DNA of 64,000 bases from Bacteroidota bacterium (GTDB lineage: Bacteria; Bacteroidota; Ignavibacteria; Palsa-1295): contig JAFDZW010000001.1 of NCBI GenBank assembly GCA_018266755.1, positions 459,635 through 523,634 on the forward strand. The letters are read 5' to 3'. The notes beneath the pieces were generated by a model. The model made no database searches. It saw only the letters and a program-made list of their open reading frames with translations, and was not told the origin of the DNA. Shown in pieces: positions 7,759 through 15,609 of the stretch (the stretch's first letter is position 1; each line of letters starts with the position of its first letter). The position numbers were made by a program, and so were the translations under genes.

Positions 7759-8750
7759 GCAACTTCTGGAAATCAACAACACTTGGTACATTGTGCGAGA
7801 TCAGCACTGGCAAATCCAATGCAAACGAAGCAGTGGATGATGCGCCCTATGCATTCTTTGACCGTTCAAAGACAATCAAGCGAAGTAACCGTTATCTCTT
7901 TGACTGCGAGGCGTTGATTATTCCCGGAGAAGGTGCCGAGTTCTTCCCTCGCTACTACAGCGGCAAGTTTGATCTGCATCAACGTGCTTACGCACTATTC
8001 AATTTTGACAGTAGCGTTGACATTCAATTCGTCTATTGGCACTTGATCCATTTTCATAAATACTTCGAACGAGTTGCGGTTGGAGCCACCGCAAAGTCTT
8101 TGCGGCTACGCCATTTCACTGACCTTCCCATTTCATTCCCACCCCTCCCCGAACAACACCGCATCGTGAAGATTCTCGATGAGGTCTTTGCCGCGGCGGC
8201 GAAGGCGAAGGAGAACGCGGAGAAGAATTTGCAGAATGCGCGGGAGTTGTTTCGGAGTCACCTTCACTCGGTGTTCGCTGTGCATGGCAATGGGTTACCG
8301 GAGAGGTCACTTGTGGACCTCTGCGAAACGAACCGGGTGATAACCTACGGTGTGATTAAGCTCGGGGAAGAGACACCAGGCGGAGTCCCGTGTCTACGGA
8401 CCAGCAATGTCCGATGGCTGAACGTCGAAACGGAAGGAATGAAGAGGATCAAGCCCTCGCTCTCCAAGGAATACTCGAGAACGATTCTCAAAGGTGGGGA
8501 AGTCTTGGTCAACGTGCGAGGAACATTGGGTGGCGTCGCGGTCGCTACGTCTGATATGGCTGGGTGGAATGTCTCTAGGGAGGTGGCAATGGTGCCAGTG
8601 GATGCCACGCGCGTGAACCCAAGATTCCTGAGCTACTTCATTGGTTCTGGTGCAAGCCAGCAGTGGCTTGGCGGAGTCAAGAAAGGGGCTGCCTACATCG
8701 GCATCAATATTGAGGACCTGCGGCAGCTTCCGGTACGTAGGCCCCAATGA
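7755..8750 (+). CDS. hsdS: Type I restriction-modification specificity subunit HsdS (3' end frameshifted)
   Basis: 331 residues as read. HsdS determines the bipartite DNA target through two target-recognition domains joined by conserved helices. The first recognition domain covers about residues 1-129 (WKSTTLGTLCEISTGKSN...LPISFPP). The central conserved helix has LPEQHRIVKILDEVFAAAAKAKENAEKN (about 131-160), and the second recognition domain runs from about 185 to 331. The frame ends at LRQLPVRRPQ-stop, just where the second conserved helix should begin; that helix is encoded at 8747-8893 in another frame. One missing C in the short C run at 8742-8745 would restore a full-length protein of about 379 residues. 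The start overlaps the Shedu stop codon (ATGA). Confidence 0.9.
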   Translation: MSNFWKSTTLGTLCEISTGKSNANEAVDDAPYAFFDRSKTIKRSNRYLFDCEALIIPGEGAEFFPRYYSGKFDLHQRAYALFNFDSSVDIQFVYWHLIHFHKYFERVAVGATAKSLRLRHFTDLPISFPPLPEQHRIVKILDEVFAAAAKAKENAEKNLQNARELFRSHLHSVFAVHGNGLPERSLVDLCETNRVITYGVIKLGEETPGGVPCLRTSNVRWLNVETEGMKRIKPSLSKEYSRTILKGGEVLVNVRGTLGGVAVATSDMAGWNVSREVAMVPVDATRVNPRFLSYFIGSGASQQWLGGVKKGAAYIGINIEDLRQLPVRRPQ

Positions 8751-8893
8751 AAGAGCAGTTGAGGCTTGTTGAACATCTTGACTCAATAGATGCCGAGTCG
8801 AGGCGGCTTGCTCTTCTTTATGTGGGCAAGCTCCACACCCTCGAAGAGCTAAAGAAATCCATCCTGAAAAAGGCGTTCAGTGGAGAACTGTAG
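8747..8893 (+). CDS. Displaced C-terminal helix of HsdS (48 residues, other frame)
   Basis: Begins at ATG 8747, overlapping the hsdS stop as ATGA. It encodes MKEQLRLVEHLDSIDAESRR followed by a run ending LKKSILKKAFSGEL. This is the standard C-terminal conserved region of HsdS, the distal helix and SGEL tail that pair with the central helix. Three readings are possible: a -1 base error in the read or assembly, a true frameshift mutation, or a split HsdS whose tail is made by termination-reinitiation at the ATGA. The third would be unusual but is compatible with the overlap. It is too short to stand alone as a protein of another family. Confidence 0.8.
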   Translation: MKEQLRLVEHLDSIDAESRRLALLYVGKLHTLEELKKSILKKAFSGEL

Positions 8894-8974
8894 GGAGATC
8901 AAATGATCACAGAGCATGTGACAGGCGCGTCGGAATGGTGTGGAATTAAACCCCACTACCGTGCCGTTGTATTA

Positions 8975-8995
8975 TTGTCGCGCAAAATAGGACAA
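8975..8995. promoter_or_regulatory. Inverted repeat, candidate operator of the Xre/RES toxin-antitoxin operon
   Basis: TTGTC (8975-8979) and GACAA (8991-8995) form a perfect 5-bp inverted repeat with an 11-base spacer, only 5 bases before the antitoxin start codon. Antitoxins of this family repress their own operon, so the position fits. The 107-bp gap between hsdS and this operon leaves room for an internal promoter. Confidence 0.4.
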
Positions 8996-9000
8996 AAGTC

Positions 9001-9561
9001 ATGGCAACAACTGTTAAAAAAACAGCCAAAAAGAAGGGGGGCGCCTGGACGCACTCCGACACGAAGACCGCCGCCTGGTCTCGTGCAGATAAGAAAGCCG
9101 ATTGGACCGTCAAAACTCAGACAGGAATAGCTGTTATGATGGAGGTAAAAGGACCCACAGCCGGAGATACGCTGAAGTGGGCCTCACACCTCAGCCCGAT
9201 CTCAGTGATCAGGGTGTCCGAGCATGGCCTCCATGCGAAAGTTCTTAAATCCATCCAGAAGGAGACAGGATTTTCGAGCATTGATCTGGCAAGGTGCCTT
9301 CAGATCAACAACCGTACCCTCCAGCGGTATCAGCAGAAGAATGTCCTGATGAATTTCGAGGTATCCGAGCGCGCGCTGCTTGTGGCACAGATCGCGGAAC
9401 ATGGCCGAGAAGTGTTCGGGAGCATGGAACAGTTCAGATTGTGGCTCGAGATTCCCAGCACCGCATTGGGCGGCATTTCACCAGAGTCCATACTCAATAG
9501 CATCACTGGGATGCAACTGGTCAAAGCTGAACTAGGCCGGATTGAACACGGCGTGTACTGA
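9001..9561 (+). CDS. Xre/MbcA/ParS-type antitoxin (DUF2384)
   Basis: 186 residues. The C-terminal 60 residues (about 125-184) carry the toxin-binding DUF2384 pattern: AEHGREVFGSMEQFRLWL, then IPSTALGGISPESILNSITG and LGRIEHGVY. The middle (about 77-120) fits an Xre-like helix-turn-helix that would bind the operon promoter (GFSSIDLARCLQINNRTLQRYQQ). The first 50 residues are lysine-, threonine- and alanine-rich (MATTVKKTAKKKGGAW) and are unusual for the family; they may be disordered. It neutralises the RES toxin encoded immediately downstream, where the stop and start codons share one base (TGATG). The pair sits between hsdS and hsdR, where it may stabilise the operon against loss. Confidence 0.88.
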   Translation: MATTVKKTAKKKGGAWTHSDTKTAAWSRADKKADWTVKTQTGIAVMMEVKGPTAGDTLKWASHLSPISVIRVSEHGLHAKVLKSIQKETGFSSIDLARCLQINNRTLQRYQQKNVLMNFEVSERALLVAQIAEHGREVFGSMEQFRLWLEIPSTALGGISPESILNSITGMQLVKAELGRIEHGVY

Positions 9562-10010
9562 TGATCGTTTTTCGCATCACCAAACAGGAGAACAGCAGGG
9601 ACCTTTCTGGCGAGGGAGCCAGACTCTACGGCGGTCGGTGGAACAGCCCTGGTCGTCCGATGCTCTATACTGCGACATCGCGCTCATTATCATTACTGGA
9701 AATGCTCGCTCATTCGACAATATTGCCGACGGGCATGGTGAGAGCGATGCTCGAGTTGCCTCCCCATACTCGGATCCATAAGCTCGAACTCGCCGATCTT
9801 CCCATCGGATGGGATGTCAAGCCACATTCGCTGGTCAGCCAGAAAATCGGAGATGACTTCCTGAGAGCCTTGAAATTCTTGGCACTGGAAGTCCCCTCCG
9901 TCATCGTGAGTGCGGAAAGTAATGTTCTTATTAACCCATTACACCCTGACGCTGGCAAAATCAAGATTCTGGGATTGGAAAACCTGTTTGTCGATCCGAG
10001 ATTAAAATAG
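9561..10010 (+). CDS. RES-domain toxin (NAD+-degrading)
   Basis: 149 residues, a complete RES domain. The conserved residues that name the family are visible: Arg26 in GGRWNSPGRPMLYTA, Glu47 in SLSLLEMLAH, and the serine near residue 113 in VPSVIVSAESNVLINPLHP. Characterised RES toxins deplete cellular NAD+ by hydrolysis or phosphorolysis and cause growth arrest. The upstream gene encodes the matching DUF2384 antitoxin and overlaps by one base. Length is standard. hsdR begins 4 bp after this stop codon, so toxin and restriction subunit are probably translated from the same message. The activity is inferred from the family, not shown here. Confidence 0.9.
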   Translation: MIVFRITKQENSRDLSGEGARLYGGRWNSPGRPMLYTATSRSLSLLEMLAHSTILPTGMVRAMLELPPHTRIHKLELADLPIGWDVKPHSLVSQKIGDDFLRALKFLALEVPSVIVSAESNVLINPLHPDAGKIKILGLENLFVDPRLK

Positions 10011-10013
10011 CTC

Positions 10014-12320
10014 ATGAACGAATCGGAAACCAGAGCCGAGCTGATCGACCCCGCTCTGAAAGCAAGTGGCTGGGGCGAGGTTACGGATTCGCGTATCCAC
10101 CGCGAATTTCCGATAACCGACGGTCGCATCGAGCCTGGCGGACTTCGCGGCAAAGCCGAGAAGGCCGACTACGTTCTGGTGTACCGAAATCAAAAGATCG
10201 GTATCGTCGAGGCGAAGGCAGCAGACAAGTCCCCGACCGAGGGAGTCGCACAAGCAAAAGGTTACGCACAGAAGCTTGAGATAGATTACACGTATTCCAC
10301 CAACGGCAAAGAGATCTACGAGATCTCGATGAAGACGGGCAAGGAAGGATTCGTTGCACGTTTCCCGACGCCCGAAGAACTCTGGAAGCGGACGTTTGCC
10401 GATTGGAATGCGTGGAAAGAGAAGTTCTCGAACGTCCCGTTCGAGGACGGCGGCACCGGCAAGCGGCCGAGATATTATCAGGAGCTTGCTGTCAGCCATG
10501 CGACCAATGCCGTTGCCGAGGAGAAGAATCGAATTTTGCTCACACTTGCAACGGGCACAGGCAAGACGTTCATTGCCTTCCAGATCGCGTGGAAGTTATT
10601 CCAGAGCCGTTGGAATCTGCGCCGAGACGGCGAGCGGCAGCCGCGCATTCTGTTTCTTGCCGATCGGAATATTCTCGCAAGCCAGGCATTTAACGACTTC
10701 GCGGCATTCACCGAAGACGCGAAAGCCCGCATCAAGCCGGCGGAGATCAAGAAGAAAGGCGCTGTCCCGAAGAATGCGAGCGTGTTCTTTACGATCTTTC
10801 AGACGTTCATGAGCGGGCCGGAAAAGACGCCGTACTTCGGCGAGTACCCGCCCGATTTCTTCGATCTCATATTCATCGACGAGTGTCACCGCGGCGGCGC
10901 ACAGGACGAAAGCCAGTGGCGTGGCATCCTCGATTATTTTTCACCTACGGTGCAGATCGGCCTCACGGCAACGCCGAAGCGAAAGGACAACGCCGATACC
11001 TACCGCTACTTCGGCGAACCAGTCTATACGTACTCGCTCAAGCAAGGCATCAACGATGGCTTCCTGACCCCGTTCAAGGTGAAGCGTATCCAGACGACGA
11101 TGGACACGTACATCTATACCTCTGATGACGAGATCATCGAGGGTGAGGTCGAAGTACCGAGAGAATACGTGGAGAAGGACTTCAACCGAATCATCGAGAT
11201 CAGGGAGCGCGAAGCAAGCCGCGTTAGGATCATGATGGAGGAGATCAACCAACATGAAAAGACGCTGGTCTTTTGCGCGACGCAGGACCATGCGCTCGTT
11301 ATCCGCGACCTCGTCAATCAGATGAAGGATTCGAGCGATCCGGATTATTGTGTCCGAGTCACAGCGAATGACGGGTCGATCGGCGAGGCATTCTTGCGGA
11401 AGTTTCAGGACAACGAGAACGCCATTCCAACGGTACTCACGACTTCGCAGAAACTTTCGACGGGTGTCGATGCACGTAATGTCCGCAACATCGTTCTGCT
11501 TCGTCCGGTGAATTCGATGATCGAGTTCAAGCAGATCATCGGGCGCGGGACGCGATTGTTCGAGGGTAAGGAGTTCTTTACGATCTACGACTTCGTCGGG
11601 GCGTACAAGAACTTCTCTGACCCCGAATGGGACGGCGAGCCGTTGGACCCCGTAGAATCGGAGCCACGGAAGCCAAAAGAGCCGAAGGGCGAAGTTGAGC
11701 CCGGACCAATTGAAGAAGGGCCGGATGAGAAGCCGAAGAAGCTCAAGATCAAGCTACGCGACGGCAAAGAGCGCGAGATACAGCACATGATCTCGACGTC
11801 GTTCTGGAGCGCGGACGGGAAACCGATGTCGGTGCAGGAGTTTGTCGACGAGCTAACGGGTACGTTGCCGGAGTTCTTCAAGAGCGAGGAAGAACTTCGC
11901 AAGATTTGGTCCGATCCTGCAACACGCAAATCCTTTCTCGAAGGATTGGCCGAGAAAGGGTACAGCAAAGACAATCTCGAAACGTTGCAGCGCATTTTGG
12001 ATGCCGAGTCATGCGATCTACTCGATGTGCTGAGTTATCTCTCTTTCTTTACGCCGAAGATCACGCGCAGCGAACGCGTTGCGAAGACGCACTCGAAGAT
12101 CGTTGACGGTCACAAAGCGTCGGAAGCCGATTTCCTCCAATTTGTACTTGCGAAATACACGGAGAACGGCTTTGCTGAACTCGATTCGGAAAAATTATCT
12201 GTACTCCTCGATATGAAGTATCTGGCGATCGACAATGCGAAGAAAGAGCTTGGCGATGTCGGTCATATCCGGTCGTTGTTTTTGAATTTGCAGAAGGATT
12301 TGTATTCGCGGGCGGCTTGA
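10014..12320 (+). CDS. hsdR: Type I restriction-modification endonuclease/translocase subunit HsdR
   Basis: 768 residues. HsdR cuts unmodified DNA after ATP-driven translocation, as part of the HsdR2M2S1 complex. The N-terminal nuclease domain has Asp52 (KADYVLVY) and Glu66-x-Lys68 (IVEAKA), the PD-(D/E)XK core. The superfamily 2 motor follows: Walker A TLATGTGKT at about 177-185, DECHRGG at about 289, LTATPKRKDNADTYRYFG, and motif VI FKQIIGRGTRLFEGKEFF. A charged linker (EPRKPKEPKGEVEPGP) leads to the C-terminal helical domain that binds the methylase, which ends LFLNLQKDLYSRAA. The length suits the shorter EcoEI/DEAD-type HsdR group. It is the last gene of the operon. Confidence 0.95.
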   Translation: MNESETRAELIDPALKASGWGEVTDSRIHREFPITDGRIEPGGLRGKAEKADYVLVYRNQKIGIVEAKAADKSPTEGVAQAKGYAQKLEIDYTYSTNGKEIYEISMKTGKEGFVARFPTPEELWKRTFADWNAWKEKFSNVPFEDGGTGKRPRYYQELAVSHATNAVAEEKNRILLTLATGTGKTFIAFQIAWKLFQSRWNLRRDGERQPRILFLADRNILASQAFNDFAAFTEDAKARIKPAEIKKKGAVPKNASVFFTIFQTFMSGPEKTPYFGEYPPDFFDLIFIDECHRGGAQDESQWRGILDYFSPTVQIGLTATPKRKDNADTYRYFGEPVYTYSLKQGINDGFLTPFKVKRIQTTMDTYIYTSDDEIIEGEVEVPREYVEKDFNRIIEIREREASRVRIMMEEINQHEKTLVFCATQDHALVIRDLVNQMKDSSDPDYCVRVTANDGSIGEAFLRKFQDNENAIPTVLTTSQKLSTGVDARNVRNIVLLRPVNSMIEFKQIIGRGTRLFEGKEFFTIYDFVGAYKNFSDPEWDGEPLDPVESEPRKPKEPKGEVEPGPIEEGPDEKPKKLKIKLRDGKEREIQHMISTSFWSADGKPMSVQEFVDELTGTLPEFFKSEEELRKIWSDPATRKSFLEGLAEKGYSKDNLETLQRILDAESCDLLDVLSYLSFFTPKITRSERVAKTHSKIVDGHKASEADFLQFVLAKYTENGFAELDSEKLSVLLDMKYLAIDNAKKELGDVGHIRSLFLNLQKDLYSRAA

Positions 12321-12667
12321 CTTGCCCTGTAAAAATGCGCGACTGTAAGTGCTTTACTTGCGCGATTCGAACCCAGATACTTTCCATATAATCCGCATCA
12401 ATGCCGACAACTATGCAGGGTATTTCGGCGGCGTTTACCGTATAATGCCTGTTTTGCGGTAGTCAATCCGATCCGAGATTCGACTCAGTTCGCTGTAACC
12501 CCTTATGTCTGTAGCAAGTTGTGCAGATTCTGCTAATCCGTATTCGTCACTCTTTGGATACAGTTTATTCTGCACGGGTTGAACGACCGAACACCGGTGG
12601 CCTCCTTGTGTCATGTCATCACTCAAGGAGACCACCGGCATGATGTGCTACACTGCGTTCGGTATGG
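12321..12667. other. Intergenic junction between the RM operon and the phage packaging genes
   Basis: No gene is seen in these 347 bases. The only clear structure is the inverted repeat at 12594-12638. A GGTTCGAATC string on the minus strand near 12370 resembles a tRNA T-loop, but no tRNA can be folded around it. hsdR reads in from the left and the terminase gene from the right, so a convergent terminator is expected here. Confidence 0.6.
12594..12638. terminator. Near-perfect 15-bp inverted repeat downstream of the terminase gene
   Basis: CCGGTGGCCTCCTTG (12594-12608) and CAAGGAGACCACCGG (12624-12638) pair at 14 of 15 positions around a 15-base loop. It lies 30 bp past the terminase stop codon. 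No run of T follows on either strand, so it is either a weak terminator between convergent operons or a structural end of the phage-derived segment. Confidence 0.5.
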
Positions 12668-14251
12668 TTAGAGGACGTAGACGTTCACGTAAGACTGCCG
12701 TGACGGATCGACGTTCTCCATCGCTGCGGCGAGCATATCCGGCCCGTCGTCGTGTTCGTCGCTCTTCCCATAGCGGATCAACTGACGAACCAGCGTCTTC
12801 GTATCCTCCGACCCTGCCCCAGGCAAGAGGATACGCTTACGTGCCATATACGGCTGCAAGGAACGGATGCGTGAGTCCTTCGAGATATCGAAGCGGTCGA
12901 AGTGAAGCGGAAACGAGATACCCATCCGGGCTTCGTATTCCGAGAAGAACCGTTCAAATACGGTTTCCTTATCGACCGAGCCGTCGCATCGGATCTGATA
13001 TGGTCTCCATCGTTCGTCGAACTCATGGACAGCACCGAGCATCTCGTCGATTCCCACTTGCCGGATGAACAGATCGAGGACGATCAGATAGATCCCTTCC
13101 CCGAATGCAACCCCGTTCGAGTCGCACCATCTGCCGAAGTCCGGCCGGTTCGTATCGTGGGTATAGCTGACCACCGCCGCCATTGCCGTGAAGTCGTTCG
13201 TCCCCGAGATGGCCGGGTCGATCTGGATGACGACCGACGTGTAGTCGAGCTCTTCCGGCAGCATCTGGTAGTGGTGAATATCCCGCTTGAGTTGGAATAC
13301 CGTTCCGACCTCGACCGCTTTACAGAGATACTCTGCATCGTACCCGTCGTCGCCGATCTGTTCTCTGGTCGAATCGAGCAGTTCTATCGGAAAGCGAGAC
13401 GGCCACGAGGAACGGCGAACCCCGTTCGAGTCCACGTACTCGGCAGGATAGCGACGTTTGACGATCTTCGTGAACTCGTCGTCAGAGAGTAACCGATCCA
13501 TCATCGATCCGTGACAGATGATATTCCCAACCACGAGGAACTTCCATCCTTTCGGGACAAGAGCCGGTCGTGCGTCTCGTACGAGACGCCGAAGTTCCTT
13601 TTCCGTCCGTTTCTCGCTTTCGGCCGACGAGCGGTCTTGCAGGTCTTCGGAGATAATGACATCCGGGCGGTTATTCTCGTTGATGAATCCGCGCAGCGAC
13701 ATGTTCGTCCCGAAGGCGACGACCCGACAGAAGGTGCGCTTGGTTTCCTCGTCGCTACAGGAGAAGTCACCACGAGCGGCATCCGAAGATACCAGTGCTC
13801 CGAAATCGCTGCGCAGCCGCTGATTATGCTGGAGTTCGATCAGAACACGCTGGGTATAGAACTCGGCCTTTTCAAGGGTATCGAGCCGATAGACGATGAG
13901 GTGATGCATCCGGTAGCAGACCCACCGAATGATCTCGGCGAAGATCAGCGTGGATTTGGCACCGCCTCGTTGCGCCGTGATCGCCACTGGGATATCCGTT
14001 CGCTGGAGGTCCTGGACGAACTCGCCATGCCATTCGGCAGGATCGTCTCCGAAGTAATGCGGCAGATACGTCCGGTAGAAATAGAACGGGTCGGTTCTTC
14101 CGCGTTCGAGACGTTCCGTCTTTGCGGATTCATCGGTTCGGTCGAAGAGGGAGAGCATCCCGATCTCGGCCATGAGCGCGTGAGCGTCCCGGCGGAACTC
14201 GGCGTCGGTGATGTGTTTGGGTTTCGAGGTAATGGGAGAATATGTGTTCAT
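12668..14251 (-). CDS. Phage terminase large subunit (TerL-like)
   Basis: 527 residues from ATG 14251; a TTG at 14287, directly abutting the small-subunit stop, would add 12 residues. The ATPase domain has ITAQRGGAKSTL (about 91-102) in the place of Walker A, unusual because GGAKS replaces the common GxGKS, and IISEDLQD (about 199-206) as Walker B with adjacent Glu/Asp. The RNase H-like nuclease domain has VVIQIDPAISG with an aspartate at about 345, then IRCDGSVDKE and DDGPDMLAAAMEN near the C-terminus. This is the layout of Mu gp28-like and related terminases, which drive DNA into procapsids. The preceding small-terminase gene supports the call. No portal, capsid or tail genes follow, so the phage is incomplete. 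Confidence 0.85.
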   Translation of the reverse strand: MNTYSPITSKPKHITDAEFRRDAHALMAEIGMLSLFDRTDESAKTERLERGRTDPFYFYRTYLPHYFGDDPAEWHGEFVQDLQRTDIPVAITAQRGGAKSTLIFAEIIRWVCYRMHHLIVYRLDTLEKAEFYTQRVLIELQHNQRLRSDFGALVSSDAARGDFSCSDEETKRTFCRVVAFGTNMSLRGFINENNRPDVIISEDLQDRSSAESEKRTEKELRRLVRDARPALVPKGWKFLVVGNIICHGSMMDRLLSDDEFTKIVKRRYPAEYVDSNGVRRSSWPSRFPIELLDSTREQIGDDGYDAEYLCKAVEVGTVFQLKRDIHHYQMLPEELDYTSVVIQIDPAISGTNDFTAMAAVVSYTHDTNRPDFGRWCDSNGVAFGEGIYLIVLDLFIRQVGIDEMLGAVHEFDERWRPYQIRCDGSVDKETVFERFFSEYEARMGISFPLHFDRFDISKDSRIRSLQPYMARKRILLPGAGSEDTKTLVRQLIRYGKSDEHDDGPDMLAAAMENVDPSRQSYVNVYVL

Positions 14252-14287
14252 GAATTGTATTATTGAGTTGTTGATAGGTGATACCAA

Positions 14288-14743
14288 TCACTGTTCGGAC
14301 AGCGACCGGTAAAATGGGGGCAAGGCAGTGTTGAGGACTCGGATCGCTTCGACGTTTCCGGTCTTACTGAGGAAGCGGACGAATTTCCTCATGGCGAGCA
14401 TCATCGATCCCTTCTCGTCGTAGCTGCCGTCGAGCCGCAGGAGCGATTTCGTATAATGATCGAGCCGTTTGAGGGTGAGTTCGCTCACGCCATCTCCGTG
14501 ATCGAGGTTCTCGTCGATACCGTCGAGCAGGCGAACGATGAGTTTTTTAATGCGCACGGCGATCTCGATCCCGGTCACAATCGTCTCTTCGCGGTCGGCT
14601 TCCCAATGGTTCTGTTTACACCACGAGCGGACGGTATCGGGATGAACGCCGAGTCGGGAGGCGATCTGGAGCGGGGTGAACCCGTCGTGCACGTAGAGTT
14701 CGCGCGCGAGGATGCGCTCGTCGCGTAAGGATCTGTTTGACAT
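14288..14743 (-). CDS. Phage terminase small subunit-like, helix-turn-helix protein
   Basis: 151 residues. The N-terminus forms a helix-turn-helix: RILARELYVHDGFTPLQIAS followed by RLGVHPDTVRSWCKQNHW (about 10-47), a pattern typical of small terminases that recognise the packaging site. The rest is helical and charged, with a dimerising segment LTLKRLDHYTKSLLRLDGSY. It resembles the DUF1804-type small terminases of transposable phages, but I cannot confirm the exact family. Its stop codon abuts the terminase large-subunit gene (possible TTG start at the next base), which is the usual order of small then large subunit. No clear ribosome-binding site precedes ATG 14743. Confidence 0.72.
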   Translation of the reverse strand: MSNRSLRDERILARELYVHDGFTPLQIASRLGVHPDTVRSWCKQNHWEADREETIVTGIEIAVRIKKLIVRLLDGIDENLDHGDGVSELTLKRLDHYTKSLLRLDGSYDEKGSMMLAMRKFVRFLSKTGNVEAIRVLNTALPPFYRSLSEQ

Positions 14744-15060
14744 TGGTGAGGTACAACGGAATTATGCTGTTGAAAAAAGAACCCAGAGACTCATCCGGGA
14801 GGCGGATCGCTCTCAAGGTGAAGAATACGATTAGTATCTTCAACTAGAACGGTACACTGAACGTACCGGGCGATGCAAAGTTACAGCACGGAAATCGAAT
14901 ATCCAAGAACTTTCGGTATATATACGGATACATATATGTATTTGTCCACTAATGACCCGAACGTTGGGGTTGAGCACTCTCCCCGAGTATCCTTCTCGAT
15001 AACAACGACAACCCCCGGCAGAGTATGCCGGGGGTCGTGCGCTTGTCCCGTGGTAGTACG
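14744..15060. other. Non-coding, AT-rich stretch with one hairpin
   Basis: No credible gene. It holds an AT-rich segment (about 14870-14960, with TATATATACGGATACATATA) that could contain the promoter of the terminase genes, and a GC hairpin CCCCCGGCA...TGCCGGGGG at 15012-15034. Confidence 0.5.
15012..15034. terminator. GC-rich hairpin
   Basis: A perfect 9-bp stem: CCCCCGGCA, loop GAGTA, TGCCGGGGG. There is no strong T-run on either side. With the bidirectional terminator 26 bp away it probably insulates the terminase genes from the small genes upstream. Confidence 0.55.
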
Positions 15061-15090
15061 AAAAAGGCCCGCAGAGATGCGGGCCTTTTT
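15061..15090. terminator. Bidirectional rho-independent terminator
   Basis: AAAAAGGCCCGCA, loop GAGA, TGCGGGCCTTTTT: a strong GC stem flanked by A5 and T5, so it can work in both directions. It overlaps the last two bases of the 15089-15325 gene and ends transcription of the two small minus-strand genes. Confidence 0.85.
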
Positions 15091-15325
15091 ACACTGGTAG
15101 GTAGGTATCGAGTAACCATTCGAGTTGTTCGCTCCGGAGCTTCCGGCGGACCTTCGGCCATGAACCGTCGAAACAAACGTTCAACGTGCGAAGCGTGACC
15201 TTGACGATTCGTTCGACATCCTTCGTTTCCCTCGCTCCGAGGTACTTCCCCTTGAGGATACGGTCTGCAATCTTCAGATTCCTGATGGCTGAAGCGATCG
15301 AGCTATTCCAGAAGTTCTTCTTCAT
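15089..15325 (-). CDS. Small phage-associated protein of unknown function
   Basis: 78 residues, basic (MKKNFWNSSIASAIRNLKIA, then KDVERIVKVTLRTLNVCFDG and SWPKVRRKLRSEQLEWLLDTYL). I do not recognise a family. The even spread of basic and hydrophobic residues fits a small helical nucleic-acid-binding or structural protein. It starts 8 bp after the stop of the 91-residue gene on the same strand, and its stop codon touches a strong terminator, so the two genes form a short transcription unit next to the terminase genes. The start codon is ATG with no obvious ribosome-binding site. Confidence 0.55.
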   Translation of the reverse strand: MKKNFWNSSIASAIRNLKIADRILKGKYLGARETKDVERIVKVTLRTLNVCFDGSWPKVRRKLRSEQLEWLLDTYLPV

Positions 15326-15333
15326 GGCTGGTC

Positions 15334-15609
15334 TTACTTGCTGTTGTGAAAGAGGGTTGTGAAGAGTTCGACCATCACCGAGTTGCGTAACTCGGTGAGT
15401 TCATGCTTCGCGGTATCGAGTGCGAGAACATCGAAGCTGTTGAGGCCGTAGGAGTCGAATCCGCATTGATAGAAAATGACCTTCACGGTCGAGCCGTCGG
15501 TAACGAGTGTTTTGATACGCTCGGTGAGGGTATCGGCCATCTTTTGGTTCGGTAGAACCGGGGTCGAAATTTGAATGGTCGTCGTCATGTTCGCGGTCTG
15601 TAAAGTCAT
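15334..15609 (-). CDS. Small phage-associated protein of unknown function
   Basis: 91 residues from ATG 15609; ATG 15588 (residue 8) is an alternative. The sequence looks folded, with alternating strands and helices (TTIQISTPVLPNQKMADTL, then STVKVIFYQCGFDSYGLNSF and DVLALDTAKHELTELRNSVM), but matches no family I know. It is first in a two-gene minus-strand unit that ends at the terminator at 15061-15090. The terminase-proximal position suggests a phage gene. It could equally be a host-interaction or anti-defence protein; nothing in the sequence decides this. Confidence 0.55.
   Translation of the reverse strand: MTLQTANMTTTIQISTPVLPNQKMADTLTERIKTLVTDGSTVKVIFYQCGFDSYGLNSFDVLALDTAKHELTELRNSVMVELFTTLFHNSK

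Noticed and set aside
8741-8746. Phase-variable switch in hsdS
   Set aside because: The C run has only four bases, too short for slipped-strand phase variation; a plain frameshift or sequence error is more likely.
12355-12380. tRNA-like T-loop string GGTTCGAATC on the minus strand
   Set aside because: The flanking bases do not form a T-stem, and no acceptor, D or anticodon arm can be found, so no tRNA gene or tRNA-derived attachment site is claimed.
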